A stretch of DNA of 5,684 bases from an uncultured Chloroflexota bacterium (GCA_913020235.1 CAJWBT010000167.1:1-5684), one strand, 5' to 3'. Shown: positions 1 through 5,574, counted from the first letter of the stretch. A program made the numbers and translations. Notes: a model not told the origin generated them from the letters alone.

Positions 1-773
1 CAGCGCCGGCCCAGGTTCTCAAGCAACTTCTCCAGGTCGTATCCGGACCCGCCGGAGAAAGCGTGCAGGAAGCCGAACCTGCCTTCGATGGCATCCGGGC
101 TGGCGGTGAACCCTGCTTGGACCAGCTTGGCGGCAGTTACTCCGTTGCGGCCGGCCGCACCGGCATGGTAGGGCTTGGTCATCGTCCCGAAATTCTGCCG
201 CAGTCCGGCCGCCTGGGAAGCGGCCAGGGAAATGGCCATGGCGGTCTGGTCCCGGTCCAGCTTCAGCAGCTTAGACGCAACCGCCGCCGAGCCCAGGGTA
301 CCCAGCGGACTGGTGGGATGCCACCCCAGGTCGTCGTGAAATCCCACGCTGGTGGAGTCTCCCACGCTGCAGGCCACCTCGAAGCCCAACATGTAGGCCA
401 ACAGCATGTCCCGCCCCGGCGTTCCAGCGTCTTCACTCAGGGCCAGGGCCGCGGGCGCCAGGACAGCGCTGGGGTGGCCCTTGACGATCCGGTTGATGTC
501 ATCGTAGTCCAGGGCGTGGGCCATGGCGCCGTTAACCAGCGTCGCTTCGGGCGCCGAGGTCTTGAACCCCCGGCCAATCACGGAGGCAGCCGGCCCGCCG
601 CCCGTGGTCCGGACAAATTCGGATAGTATGGCCGCCAGGGGTTCCACGGAGCCCGCCAACCCGCACCCCAGGCAGTCCATGATGGCGCCTTTAGCCGCCT
701 CGATGGCCTCGGCGGGAAAGTCTTCAAGGCTGGTGGTTGTAACGTATTCCGCTATCTTCTTGGTAACCTCCAC
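1..773 (-). CDS. MmgE/PrpD family protein (2-methylcitrate dehydratase-like), N-terminal part, cut by left edge
   Basis: This is the N-terminal 257 codons of a family that normally has about 450 residues; the frame is open to the window edge. The family includes 2-methylcitrate dehydratase PrpD and cis-aconitate decarboxylase, cytosolic enzymes acting on tricarboxylate-like substrates by proton abstraction. Visible signatures are an N-terminal helical stretch with MDCLGCGLAG (32-41), AHALDYDD (85-92), GHPSAVLAPAALALSE (99-114), GWHPTSPLGTLGSAAA (about 150-165) and KPYHAG (about 200-205). From memory, His100, His152 and Lys200 match active-site residues of cis-aconitate decarboxylase (His103, His159, Lys207). 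The Thr that usually follows LDxDD is Ile93, and the stretch up to His100 looks one residue longer. I chose GTG at 773 because GAGGAGG (779-785) lies 5 nt upstream and the protein then begins MEVTKKIAEYV, as usual for the family. An in-frame ATG at 818 adds 15 residues, but its GGGAGG abuts the start with no spacing. The gene diverges from the CoA-transferases. Family certain; exact substrate unknown. Confidence 0.93.
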   Translation of the reverse strand, partial: MEVTKKIAEYVTTTSLEDFPAEAIEAAKGAIMDCLGCGLAGSVEPLAAILSEFVRTTGGGPAASVIGRGFKTSAPEATLVNGAMAHALDYDDINRIVKGHPSAVLAPAALALSEDAGTPGRDMLLAYMLGFEVACSVGDSTSVGFHDDLGWHPTSPLGTLGSAAVASKLLKLDRDQTAMAISLAASQAAGLRQNFGTMTKPYHAGAAGRNGVTAAKLVQAGFTASPDAIEGRFGFLHAFSGGSGYDLEKLLENLGRR

Positions 774-778
774 GGTAA

Positions 779-785
779 CCTCCTC
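779..785 (-). promoter_or_regulatory. Shine-Dalgarno site that decides the MmgE/PrpD start
   Basis: Read on the minus strand this is GAGGAGG followed by TTACC and then GTG at 773. It is a near-perfect anti-16S match with 5 nt spacing. It favours the GTG over the upstream in-frame ATG at 818, whose purine-rich stretch touches the start codon directly. Confidence 0.7.
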
Positions 786-899
786 GGTTGGAGCATCGTT
801 GCCGGACCGTCCATTCATCCTCCCGATGCGCCGGTCTATATTCCGGCCGGGGGCACCTGATCCGATATTAGAGGGAGATCAACGGTCAATGGCACTTGT

Positions 900-928
900 G
901 TTATATTACCTGGACCCCCGCAACGCAA
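900..928 (-). promoter_or_regulatory. Candidate sigma70-type promoter for the MmgE/PrpD gene
   Basis: On the minus strand TTGCGT (928-923) is followed by exactly 17 bp and then TATAAC (905-900), a 5/6 match to the -10 consensus; the -35 matches at only three positions. Transcription would begin near 893, giving a leader of about 120 nt to the GTG at 773. AT-rich sequence is rare in this gap, which adds some weight. Predicted by eye only. Confidence 0.4.
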
Positions 929-995
929 GTCCCGGCGGCGGGGCGGGTGGTGGCATTGAACCGCCGGAGCACCCAGTTTGCGGGCTGATTTTGTA

Positions 996-1030
996 TCGGA
1001 TACCCGGTCCGATCCGGGCCGCGTATCCGA
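996..1030. repeat. Bulged inverted repeat TCGGATAC...GTATCCGA, possible operator
   Basis: TCGGATAC at 996-1003 is the exact reverse complement of GTATCCGA at 1023-1030. Inside it, CCCGG (1003-1007) pairs with CCGGG (1014-1018) around the loop TCCGAT, leaving CCGC as a one-sided bulge. The dyad ends 35 bp before the -35 box of the right-hand promoter and lies between the two divergent promoters, a usual place for a regulator binding site. There is no T-tract on either strand, so a terminator is unlikely. The cognate regulator is not in the window. Confidence 0.5.
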
Positions 1031-1065
1031 ATTGTTAGCAACCACCTGTCGCGGCCTTCGTTACC

Positions 1066-1093
1066 TTGACAGCCCGCACCGTTGGACTATACT
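1066..1093 (+). promoter_or_regulatory. Sigma70-type promoter for the CoA-transferase pair
   Basis: A perfect -35 box TTGACA (1066-1071) is separated by 16 bp from TATACT (1088-1093), a 5/6 match to the -10 box. Transcription should start near 1100, leaving a leader of about 57 nt before the GTG at 1157. This is the best promoter in the window. It also rules out any upstream extension of the CoA-transferase frame to 1082, because that codon would lie upstream of the transcription start. The next two genes most likely share this transcript. Confidence 0.75.
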
Positions 1094-1094
1094 T

Positions 1095-1104
1095 GCCCGC
1101 GGGC
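1095..1104. promoter_or_regulatory. Perfect palindrome GCCCGCGGGC at the expected transcription start
   Basis: Ten bases, each strand reading the same, directly follow the -10 box and cover the predicted start near 1100. A repressor bound here would block initiation. Nine of the ten bases (CCCGCGGGC) recur at 3634-3642, downstream of the second CoA-transferase gene. In GC-rich DNA such palindromes are not rare, so the operator reading is weak. Confidence 0.3.
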
Positions 1105-1132
1105 CTGTCGGCGCCTGCCGCGGTTGGTTCTC

Positions 1133-1154
1133 ATTTCGTTGGGGAGGTCGAAAT
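1133..1154 (+). promoter_or_regulatory. Hairpin presenting the Shine-Dalgarno site of the first CoA-transferase
   Basis: ATTTCG (1133-1138) and CGAAAT (1149-1154) are exact complements. The 10-nt loop between them contains GGGGAGG (1141-1147), a strong ribosome-binding site 9 nt before the GTG start at 1157. The stem is only 6 bp and half AT, so it would be marginally stable. It could either present the site or modulate its access. Confidence 0.45.
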
Positions 1155-1156
1155 CA

Positions 1157-2371
1157 GTGTATCCCGGAGCACTTGATGGCGTGCGCGTGGTGGAGTGGGG
1201 CAACTTGATAACCGGCCCTTTTTGCGGCAAGTTGCTCGGCGAGTTGGGAGCCGACGTGATCAAAGTGGAACCCCCGGTCCTGGGCGACGACAGCCGCCGC
1301 CGCGGCCCCTTCCCGGACCACATCCCTGACCCGGAGCGAAGCGGCCTGTTCCTGTTCGCCAACCTCAACAAACGGGGCCTGACGCTGGACCCAGGGACCG
1401 CTTCCGGACGGGGCCTCCTGGGACGATTACTGGAGCCGGCGGACGTTTTCGTGGTGAATCAGCCGCCTGCCCTGCTGCGGGACCTGGGATTGGACCACGA
1501 GACGCTGAAGGAACAGTACCCCCGGCTCGTCGTTACCGCCATCACCCCCTACGGCAGTAGCGGCCCCTACCGGGATTATGCGGGCAACGATCTTACCTCC
1601 AACGCCCTTGGCGGCCTCAGTTTCGGCACCGGGCATCCGGACCGGGAGCCATTGGCAGCCCCCCTTCACCAGGCCAGCTATATGGCGGCCGTCGCCGCCG
1701 CTTATGCCACCGTCGTCGCCCTGCTGGCTCGGGACACAACGGGCCGGGGCCAACTGGTGGACCTGTCGGAAGCCCAGATCTCTGCCGTCCTCCTCAGCGG
1801 CTACAATCTGCCGACCTACATCTACCAGGGCGTGGCAGGCTGGCGCTCCGGCAACCGAATGCGTCTGGGCTTGTTCCCGAATTGCGTGCTGCCCTGTAAA
1901 GATGGCTATGCCTGCATCGACGCTCCGCAGATGGAACAGTACCAGCGGTTTATCGACTTGCTGGACGACCGGGATTGGGTGAACGACCCCCGCTATCGCA
2001 AGCGCCGGGCCATGAGCGACCAGTATCCAGAGGAAGCGGAGGCCCTCATCGCTCCCTGGTTCATGCAGCGCACCAAAGAGGAAATCCTGGAAGTCTGCCT
2101 GGCGAACCGGATTCCCTGTGTACCCGTCCGGACTTTCGACGAGGTGCTGGTCGAACCCCAACTCAACGCACGGGACTACTTTGAAGACATCGAACACCCC
2201 GCCGCCGGCACGCTGCGTTACCCTGGGGCCCCCTTTCGGCTGTCGGGCACCCCGTGCCGGACCATCCGGCCCGCGCCGGTCCTGGGCCAGCACAACGTGG
2301 AAATCCTGTGCGGTGAACTCGGGTTGGACCACTCTGAGTTGCCGGAGATGGCGAGGGCGGGGGTAATCTGA
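1157..2371 (+). CDS. CaiB/BaiF type III CoA-transferase, subunit lacking the catalytic Asp
   Basis: This 404-residue protein has the full length of the family, which moves CoA between carboxylic acids in the cytosol. The start is GTG with GGGGAGG 9 nt upstream; the protein begins MYPGALDGVRVVEWGN. Hallmarks are the N-terminal CoA-binding segment with LLGELGADVIKVEPP (26-40), ANLNKRGLTLD (68-78), DVFVVNQPPALLRDLGLD (96-113), TAITPYGSSGPY (127-138), TTGRGQLVDLSEAQ (194-207), CKDGYACID (247-255) and the C-terminal RPAPVLGQHN (371-380). The residue aligning with the catalytic Asp (Asp169 in formyl-CoA transferase), judged by counting back from TGRGQ, is Ser174 within HQASYM. The next acidic residues on either side are Glu164 and Asp193. 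The adjacent gene keeps this Asp, so I infer that this chain is the non-catalytic partner of a heteromer. A changed mechanism cannot be excluded. Substrate unknown. Confidence 0.93.
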   Translation: MYPGALDGVRVVEWGNLITGPFCGKLLGELGADVIKVEPPVLGDDSRRRGPFPDHIPDPERSGLFLFANLNKRGLTLDPGTASGRGLLGRLLEPADVFVVNQPPALLRDLGLDHETLKEQYPRLVVTAITPYGSSGPYRDYAGNDLTSNALGGLSFGTGHPDREPLAAPLHQASYMAAVAAAYATVVALLARDTTGRGQLVDLSEAQISAVLLSGYNLPTYIYQGVAGWRSGNRMRLGLFPNCVLPCKDGYACIDAPQMEQYQRFIDLLDDRDWVNDPRYRKRRAMSDQYPEEAEALIAPWFMQRTKEEILEVCLANRIPCVPVRTFDEVLVEPQLNARDYFEDIEHPAAGTLRYPGAPFRLSGTPCRTIRPAPVLGQHNVEILCGELGLDHSELPEMARAGVI

Positions 2372-2372
2372 G

Positions 2373-3614
2373 ATGACAGCCCTTCCACTGGGTAACTACC
2401 GGATCGTCGATTTGGGCACCGCCTGGGCCGGGCCCCAGGCAGGCCAGATCCTCGCCGACATGGGAGCAGAGGTGGTCAAGGTGGAAACCCGGACCCGGTT
2501 GGACGGTCTGCGCCTGGGCCGCCCCATCATCAGCGACGACGCCGCCGGGGGCGACCAGGGACTGTGGCCCGAATTGCAACCAGTGTTCCACGGCCTGAAC
2601 CGCAACAAGCTGAGCATCACTCTGAATTTGAAGACCCCGGAGGGCTTGCGCCTGATCCGGGAACTCATCGCCCGCAGCGACGTATTGATCAACAACTACT
2701 CCCCCGGCGTGCTGGGACGTCTGGGCCTGGACTATCCGGAACTCCGAAAGGTCCACCCCGACATCATCCTGGTCTCGATGCCGTCCGTCGGCGAGACCGG
2801 GCCCCTGCGGGATATATTGGCCTACGCTCCCAATATCCAGGCGCTTTCGGGGCTGAGCGGCGTGATCGGCTACCAGGAGGACGAGCCGCTGGTGGGTCAG
2901 CTGCAGGCGCCGTGGAGCGACGCGGTGGCCGCCCTCCACGCCGCCCTCGGCACGGTGGCCGCGCTGCGGCACCGGAATCTGACCGGAGAGGGCCAATCCG
3001 TCGAGGTCGCCCAGCTTGAGGCGACCACCTCCATGCTGGGTGAGCCGCTCCTCGACTACCAGATGACGGGCAGTGTGGCCGGACCCCAGGGCAACTTCGA
3101 CCCGGAGTTCGCGCCCCACAACAACTATCCCTGCGCCGAGGAAGACACCTGGGTGGCTATCGCGGTTCAGGGTGAAAAAGAGTGGGAGGGGTTTTGCCGG
3201 GCCTTGGGCAACCCGGGTTGGGCCCGGGACGCCCGTTTCGAAGACCGGTACGGCCGGGTGCGTCACTGCCGGGAGCTTGACCGGCACGTGGCGGAATGGA
3301 CCCGGCAGCACACATCTCAGGATGTCACCGGCCTGTTGCAGCGGCACGGCGTGGCCGCTATGCCGGTAATGAGCATTGAAGGCCAGTTCATGGACCCTCA
3401 CCTGCAAGAACGGCAGGCCTTTGCCGAGGTCGAGCATCCCCGCGTGGGCGCCGAGTGGGTGTACGGAATGCCGTGGCTGCTGAGCGACACTCCCGGAAGC
3501 GTCCGCACCCCCGCGCCCCTGTTGGGGCAGCACAACGATTATATCCTTCACGAACTCCTCGGTGTGCCTGCCGACGAGTTGGAGTGCCTCCGGGCAGCGG
3601 AGGTTGTATACTGA
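2373..3614 (+). CDS. CaiB/BaiF type III CoA-transferase, catalytic subunit with Asp183
   Basis: This 413-residue member of the same family starts at ATG one base after the stop of the preceding gene (TGAGATG), so the two are probably translationally coupled; the only upstream purine run is GAGGGCGGGGG (about 2352-2362). Motifs run in the family order: RIVDLGTAWAGP (10-21), ADMGAEVVKVE (28-38), LNRNKLSITLNLKTPEG (75-91), LINNYSPGVLGRLGLDYPEL (105-124), a conserved SMPSVGETGP (135-144), LTGEGQSVEVAQLEA (203-217), APHNNYPCAEEDTW and the C-terminal RTPAPLLGQHND. Asp183 in APWSDAVAALH lies 21 residues before the TGEGQ threonine, the spacing of the catalytic Asp169 in formyl-CoA transferase, so this chain should form the acyl-aspartyl and aspartyl-CoA intermediates. 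It is clearly diverged from its neighbour, so the pair is not a recent duplication. Two-gene enzymes such as BbsEF and SmtAB are organised similarly. Donor and acceptor acids are unknown. Confidence 0.94.
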   Translation: MTALPLGNYRIVDLGTAWAGPQAGQILADMGAEVVKVETRTRLDGLRLGRPIISDDAAGGDQGLWPELQPVFHGLNRNKLSITLNLKTPEGLRLIRELIARSDVLINNYSPGVLGRLGLDYPELRKVHPDIILVSMPSVGETGPLRDILAYAPNIQALSGLSGVIGYQEDEPLVGQLQAPWSDAVAALHAALGTVAALRHRNLTGEGQSVEVAQLEATTSMLGEPLLDYQMTGSVAGPQGNFDPEFAPHNNYPCAEEDTWVAIAVQGEKEWEGFCRALGNPGWARDARFEDRYGRVRHCRELDRHVAEWTRQHTSQDVTGLLQRHGVAAMPVMSIEGQFMDPHLQERQAFAEVEHPRVGAEWVYGMPWLLSDTPGSVRTPAPLLGQHNDYILHELLGVPADELECLRAAEVVY

Positions 3615-3837
3615 CCCGGTAGGGCTCCCACCCCCCGCGGGCTTTCAGCCTCAGGTTGTCGGCCTATTGCCCACACCGGCGGCCGCTGTCTATCCTCGGT
3701 TATTCTTGGACAAGCTTCGGTTGGCGGACCGGGTTCGCGCGCTTCCCATGGGGAACAGCCTGGCTGACGGGTGACACCCTCCCTCGGAAGTATCTTGATG
3801 AGCCAACCGGACGAGTCGGAAAACATGATGTCCCGCA
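3615..3837. other. Spacer between CoA-transferase pair and transporter
   Basis: This 223-bp gap has no convincing gene apart from a 15-codon frame at 3798-3845 listed separately. A weak promoter-like pair, TTGCCC (3667-3672), 18 bp, TATCCT (3691-3696), matches 4/6 at each box and could drive the transporter alone. The short GGCTTTCAGCC hairpin near 3640-3650 and the CCCGCGGGC palindrome at 3634-3642 follow the upstream stop, but neither has a T-tract. Whether the transporter shares the upstream transcript is therefore undecided. Confidence 0.5.
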
Positions 3838-3845
3838 GTGATTAG
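3798..3845 (+). other. 15-codon upstream reading frame overlapping the transporter start
   Basis: An ATG at 3798 with GGAAG (3786-3790) 7 nt upstream opens the frame MSQPDESENMMSRSD, which ends at TAG 3843-3845. It overlaps the GTG of the transporter gene at 3838 by 8 bases. Its start signal is better than that of the transporter itself, so it may be a coupling leader. Alternatively it may be the true N-terminus, read in another frame because of a one-base difference. I cannot tell these apart from one sequence. Confidence 0.4.
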
Positions 3846-5235
3846 CTCGCCCCCTGCACGCGAAGAGAAACGGCGTCCCCGCGTCTTCTACGGCTGGTGG
3901 ATAGTACTCATCAGCATGATCGTGGACGCCCTCAAGCAGGGCACCTTCAACCGGGGATTCACCATCTTCGTTCTGCCCATCGAGAAGGAACTGGGTATCA
4001 CCAGGGCCGCGGTGGCCATGGCGGATGGTGTGGGACGCCTGGTGGGGGCGGTTGAGGGGCCGGTGGCGGGCATCATGACCGACCGGCTGGGCCCCCGGGT
4101 AATGATCGCGTTCGGGGGAATTGTCTCCGGGGCGGGATTCATCCTCCTGGCCACAACGAACAACTATTGGTCCTTCATGGTGGTCTACGTTGGTGTGCTG
4201 TCCGTGGGCTTTCGAGGCGGCTACAGTAACGCGACGATGGCGGCGGTGAACCAATGGTTCCGGCGCAAGAAAAGCCTGGCCATGGCTCTGGTGTCGACCG
4301 GCCACGGTATCGGTGGCGGGCTACTGACTCCCCTCATGGCGGTCATGGTGTTCCGCTTTGGCTGGCGATGGGCCTCCTTCATCTCCGGCGTGACCATTAT
4401 CGGTGTGGTTGTGCCGCTGGCATTGTTTGTCCGCCGGACCCCCGAAAGCATGGGCCTGCTGCCCGACGGCGGTACCGTGCCTCGGGGACCGGTCTCGCGA
4501 ACGGTCACACCGAGAGGTGAAGGGGGGCCGAATCCTCAGGCCGCGGGCCGTTCCGTCTCAGCGCGAGAGGCCCGCCGTAACTCGCCCAGCGTAGATTTCA
4601 CCGCCGGCGAGGGGATGAAAACCCTCTCCTACTGGCTGCTAGTGATTGCCGTGGGGCTGCGCAACACGGTGCACGCCGGGGTCACTTTCCACCTGGCGCC
4701 CATGATGGTCTGGGCCGGCACCAGCCAACCCGAAGCCGCCTTCCTGGTAAGCCTGACGGCTTTCCCTGCCCTGGTGTTCAACCCGGCGGTGGGCTGGATG
4801 GGAGATCACTGGTCAATGCGGAAAATGAGCGCCATAACCATGGCCGCCGGCGCGGTGGCCATGCTGATGCTTCTGGCTCGCACCTCGGACCTGTGGTACC
4901 TGTCCCTATTTGTTATCCTGCTGGCCTTCGCCGAGAGCGCAAATCCGTTGGCTACTGCCATCCTGGGAGATTACTTCGGCCGGAGGAGCTTCGCCACCCT
5001 CAGGGGCTGGCAACACCTGCCCGACCAGATCATGTCCATGACCACTCCGGTGTGGATGGGGTATGTTTTCGACAGCACGGGCAGCTACTACTGGTCGTTG
5101 GTGCCCCTGGCGAGCATGTATGTTCTGGCCACGGGCTTCTTCTGGTGGCTCCCCCGGCCCCCGCCCCCGGCCAGGTTGCGCGGCCCGAAAATAACTGCCG
5201 GAGAGGCCCAACAAGAGGTTCGTGGGGTACAATAG
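3838..5235 (+). CDS. Major facilitator superfamily transporter, probable carboxylate carrier
   Basis: This 465-residue inner-membrane protein has about 12 membrane segments, roughly at residues 18-34, 57-80, 88-107, 110-130, 146-172, 178-198, 263-290, 300-320, 330-347, 352-376, 397-414 and 417-439. The MFS loop motif is visible as GIMTDRLGPRV (78-88), with its degenerate second copy GWMGDHWSMRK (319-329) in the other half; STGHGIGGG (153-161) fits the family's fifth segment. The N-terminal FYGWWIVLIS resembles oxalate/formate and monocarboxylate transporter branches. With CoA-transferases upstream, uptake or exchange of an organic acid is a reasonable inference, but no substrate residue identifies it. 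The central cytoplasmic loop (about 199-261) is rich in Gly, Pro and Arg, and the C-terminus carries RPPPPAR. The GTG at 3838 is the only start before the first membrane segment, since a stop lies in frame at 3826-3828. It has no good ribosome-binding site, so translation may depend on the upstream 15-codon frame. Confidence 0.9.
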   Translation: MISSPPAREEKRRPRVFYGWWIVLISMIVDALKQGTFNRGFTIFVLPIEKELGITRAAVAMADGVGRLVGAVEGPVAGIMTDRLGPRVMIAFGGIVSGAGFILLATTNNYWSFMVVYVGVLSVGFRGGYSNATMAAVNQWFRRKKSLAMALVSTGHGIGGGLLTPLMAVMVFRFGWRWASFISGVTIIGVVVPLALFVRRTPESMGLLPDGGTVPRGPVSRTVTPRGEGGPNPQAAGRSVSAREARRNSPSVDFTAGEGMKTLSYWLLVIAVGLRNTVHAGVTFHLAPMMVWAGTSQPEAAFLVSLTAFPALVFNPAVGWMGDHWSMRKMSAITMAAGAVAMLMLLARTSDLWYLSLFVILLAFAESANPLATAILGDYFGRRSFATLRGWQHLPDQIMSMTTPVWMGYVFDSTGSYYWSLVPLASMYVLATGFFWWLPRPPPPARLRGPKITAGEAQQEVRGVQ

Positions 5236-5277
5236 CACAGGCAGCCGGCGGACAAGACCGGTGCCAGATAGGCAAGC

Positions 5278-5302
5278 GGGTGGCGAGACCGTTCGCCAAC
5301 CC
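5278..5302. repeat. Hairpin GGGTGGCGA / TCGCC(A)ACCC
   Basis: TGGCGA (5281-5286) pairs exactly with TCGCCA (5293-5298) around a 6-nt loop. GGG (5278-5280) extends the stem with CCC (5300-5302) after a single bulged A. It starts 43 nt after the transporter stop and could protect or terminate the transcript, but no T-tract follows. Confidence 0.45.
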
Positions 5303-5312
5303 TGAGGAAGCT

Positions 5313-5338
5313 GCCAGGCCGGCGGCTGGCAAATCTTT
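5313..5338 (+). terminator. Weak terminator-like hairpin after the transporter gene
   Basis: GCCAG (5313-5317) pairs with CTGGC (5326-5330), and inner CC/GG pairs form past one bulged G. The hairpin is followed by AAATCTTT. The position, about 80 nt after the transporter stop, suits a terminator, but the stem is short and the T-tract interrupted. This is a low-confidence call. Confidence 0.25.
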
Positions 5339-5411
5339 GGAGTGGAGTAAGGACGAGTCCTACCTGATGACCCGCTGGCGCTTACTTGCGATAATCGGCG
5401 TTACCAATACC

Positions 5412-5499
5412 GTTCGTGGTGAGCCCTTCGGCTGGGCTCAGGACGGGCTTGTCGAACCGCTGGCCTAGCCGCCCTTCGACAAGATCCGGGTGAACGGAT
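5412..5499. repeat. Dispersed palindromic repeat (TTCGACAAG / CTTGTCGAA type)
   Basis: The first arm is an imperfect palindrome: GTTCG (5412-5416) pairs with CGAAC (5453-5457), and within it GAGCCC (5421-5426) pairs exactly with GGGCTC (5434-5439) around TTCGGCT. CTTGTCGAA (5448-5456) then pairs exactly with TTCGACAAG (5475-5483) across 18 nt. The right part, CCCTTCGACAAG...GGGTGAACGG, would translate as PFDKIRVNG. That is close to the PFDKLRVNG-like peptide often seen when a widespread bacterial intergenic repeat is mistaken for coding sequence. I infer a member of such a REP/MITE-like family. There is no transposase here, and the copy number cannot be assessed from one window. Confidence 0.65.
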
Positions 5500-5538
5500 G
5501 ATCGTAACGGTAATTTTCGATGCTAGGTACTAGCGGCC

Positions 5539-5557
5539 ATCTAAGGTTGACTTAGAT
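5539..5557. promoter_or_regulatory. Operator-like inverted repeat ATCTAAG-GTTGA-CTTAGAT
   Basis: Two perfect 7-bp arms (5539-5545 and 5551-5557) flank a 5-nt centre, 28 bp before the start codon at 5586. The size and AT content, in an otherwise GC-rich region, fit a binding site for a dimeric regulator. The dyad overlaps a TTGACT sequence (5547-5552) that resembles a -35 box. As RNA it would be a short, weak hairpin with no T-tract. Regulator unknown. Confidence 0.5.
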
Positions 5558-5574
5558 AAGGTCTGTTATAGAAC

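Larger units (their letters stand above)
774..1156. other. Divergent intergenic regulatory region
   Basis: This 383-bp gap separates the divergent MmgE/PrpD and CoA-transferase genes. No convincing gene lies in it. The reading frames that cross it are short, lack ribosome-binding sites and have no recognisable protein features. It holds one strong promoter pointing right, one weaker candidate pointing left, a bulged inverted repeat at 996-1030, a palindrome at 1095-1104 and a hairpin at 1133-1154, each listed separately. No terminator-like hairpin followed by a T-tract is seen, as expected between divergent genes. Confidence 0.8.

Noticed and set aside
996..1030. The dyad as an intrinsic terminator
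   Set aside because: No T-tract follows on either strand, and no gene ends nearby.
63..1038. Plus-strand frames 63-626 and 523-1038
   Set aside because: Both lie opposite the MmgE/PrpD gene or run into the regulatory gap. Their translations are low-complexity and have no family features.
1082..1156. Extension of the first CoA-transferase upstream to a TTG at 1082
   Set aside because: The TTG lies inside the predicted promoter, upstream of the transcription start, and the added residues do not resemble the family. The GTG at 1157 has a strong ribosome-binding site.
2163..3551. Long open frame on the minus strand opposite the second CoA-transferase
   Set aside because: It is the complement of a clearly recognisable enzyme, crosses the junction into the preceding gene, and its translation shows no recognisable domain. 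A GC-rich shadow.
5350..5410. Hammerhead-ribozyme-like core: CTGATGA at 5364-5370 next to an AGGAC/GTCCT pair
   Set aside because: The conserved GAAA that should follow stem II is absent, the bases after CTGATGA do not form a stem II, and no stem III with a cleavage triplet is seen. A chance match.
4893..5468. Plus-strand frame through the transporter end and the following spacer
   Set aside because: It is out of frame with the transporter, and its tail translates the dispersed palindrome. There is no start signal.
5547..5572. TTGACT plus TATAGA as promoter of the last gene
   Set aside because: The spacer is only 14 bp, and the resulting start point would fall inside the Shine-Dalgarno sequence at 5575-5582. 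The position is more likely part of an operator dyad.
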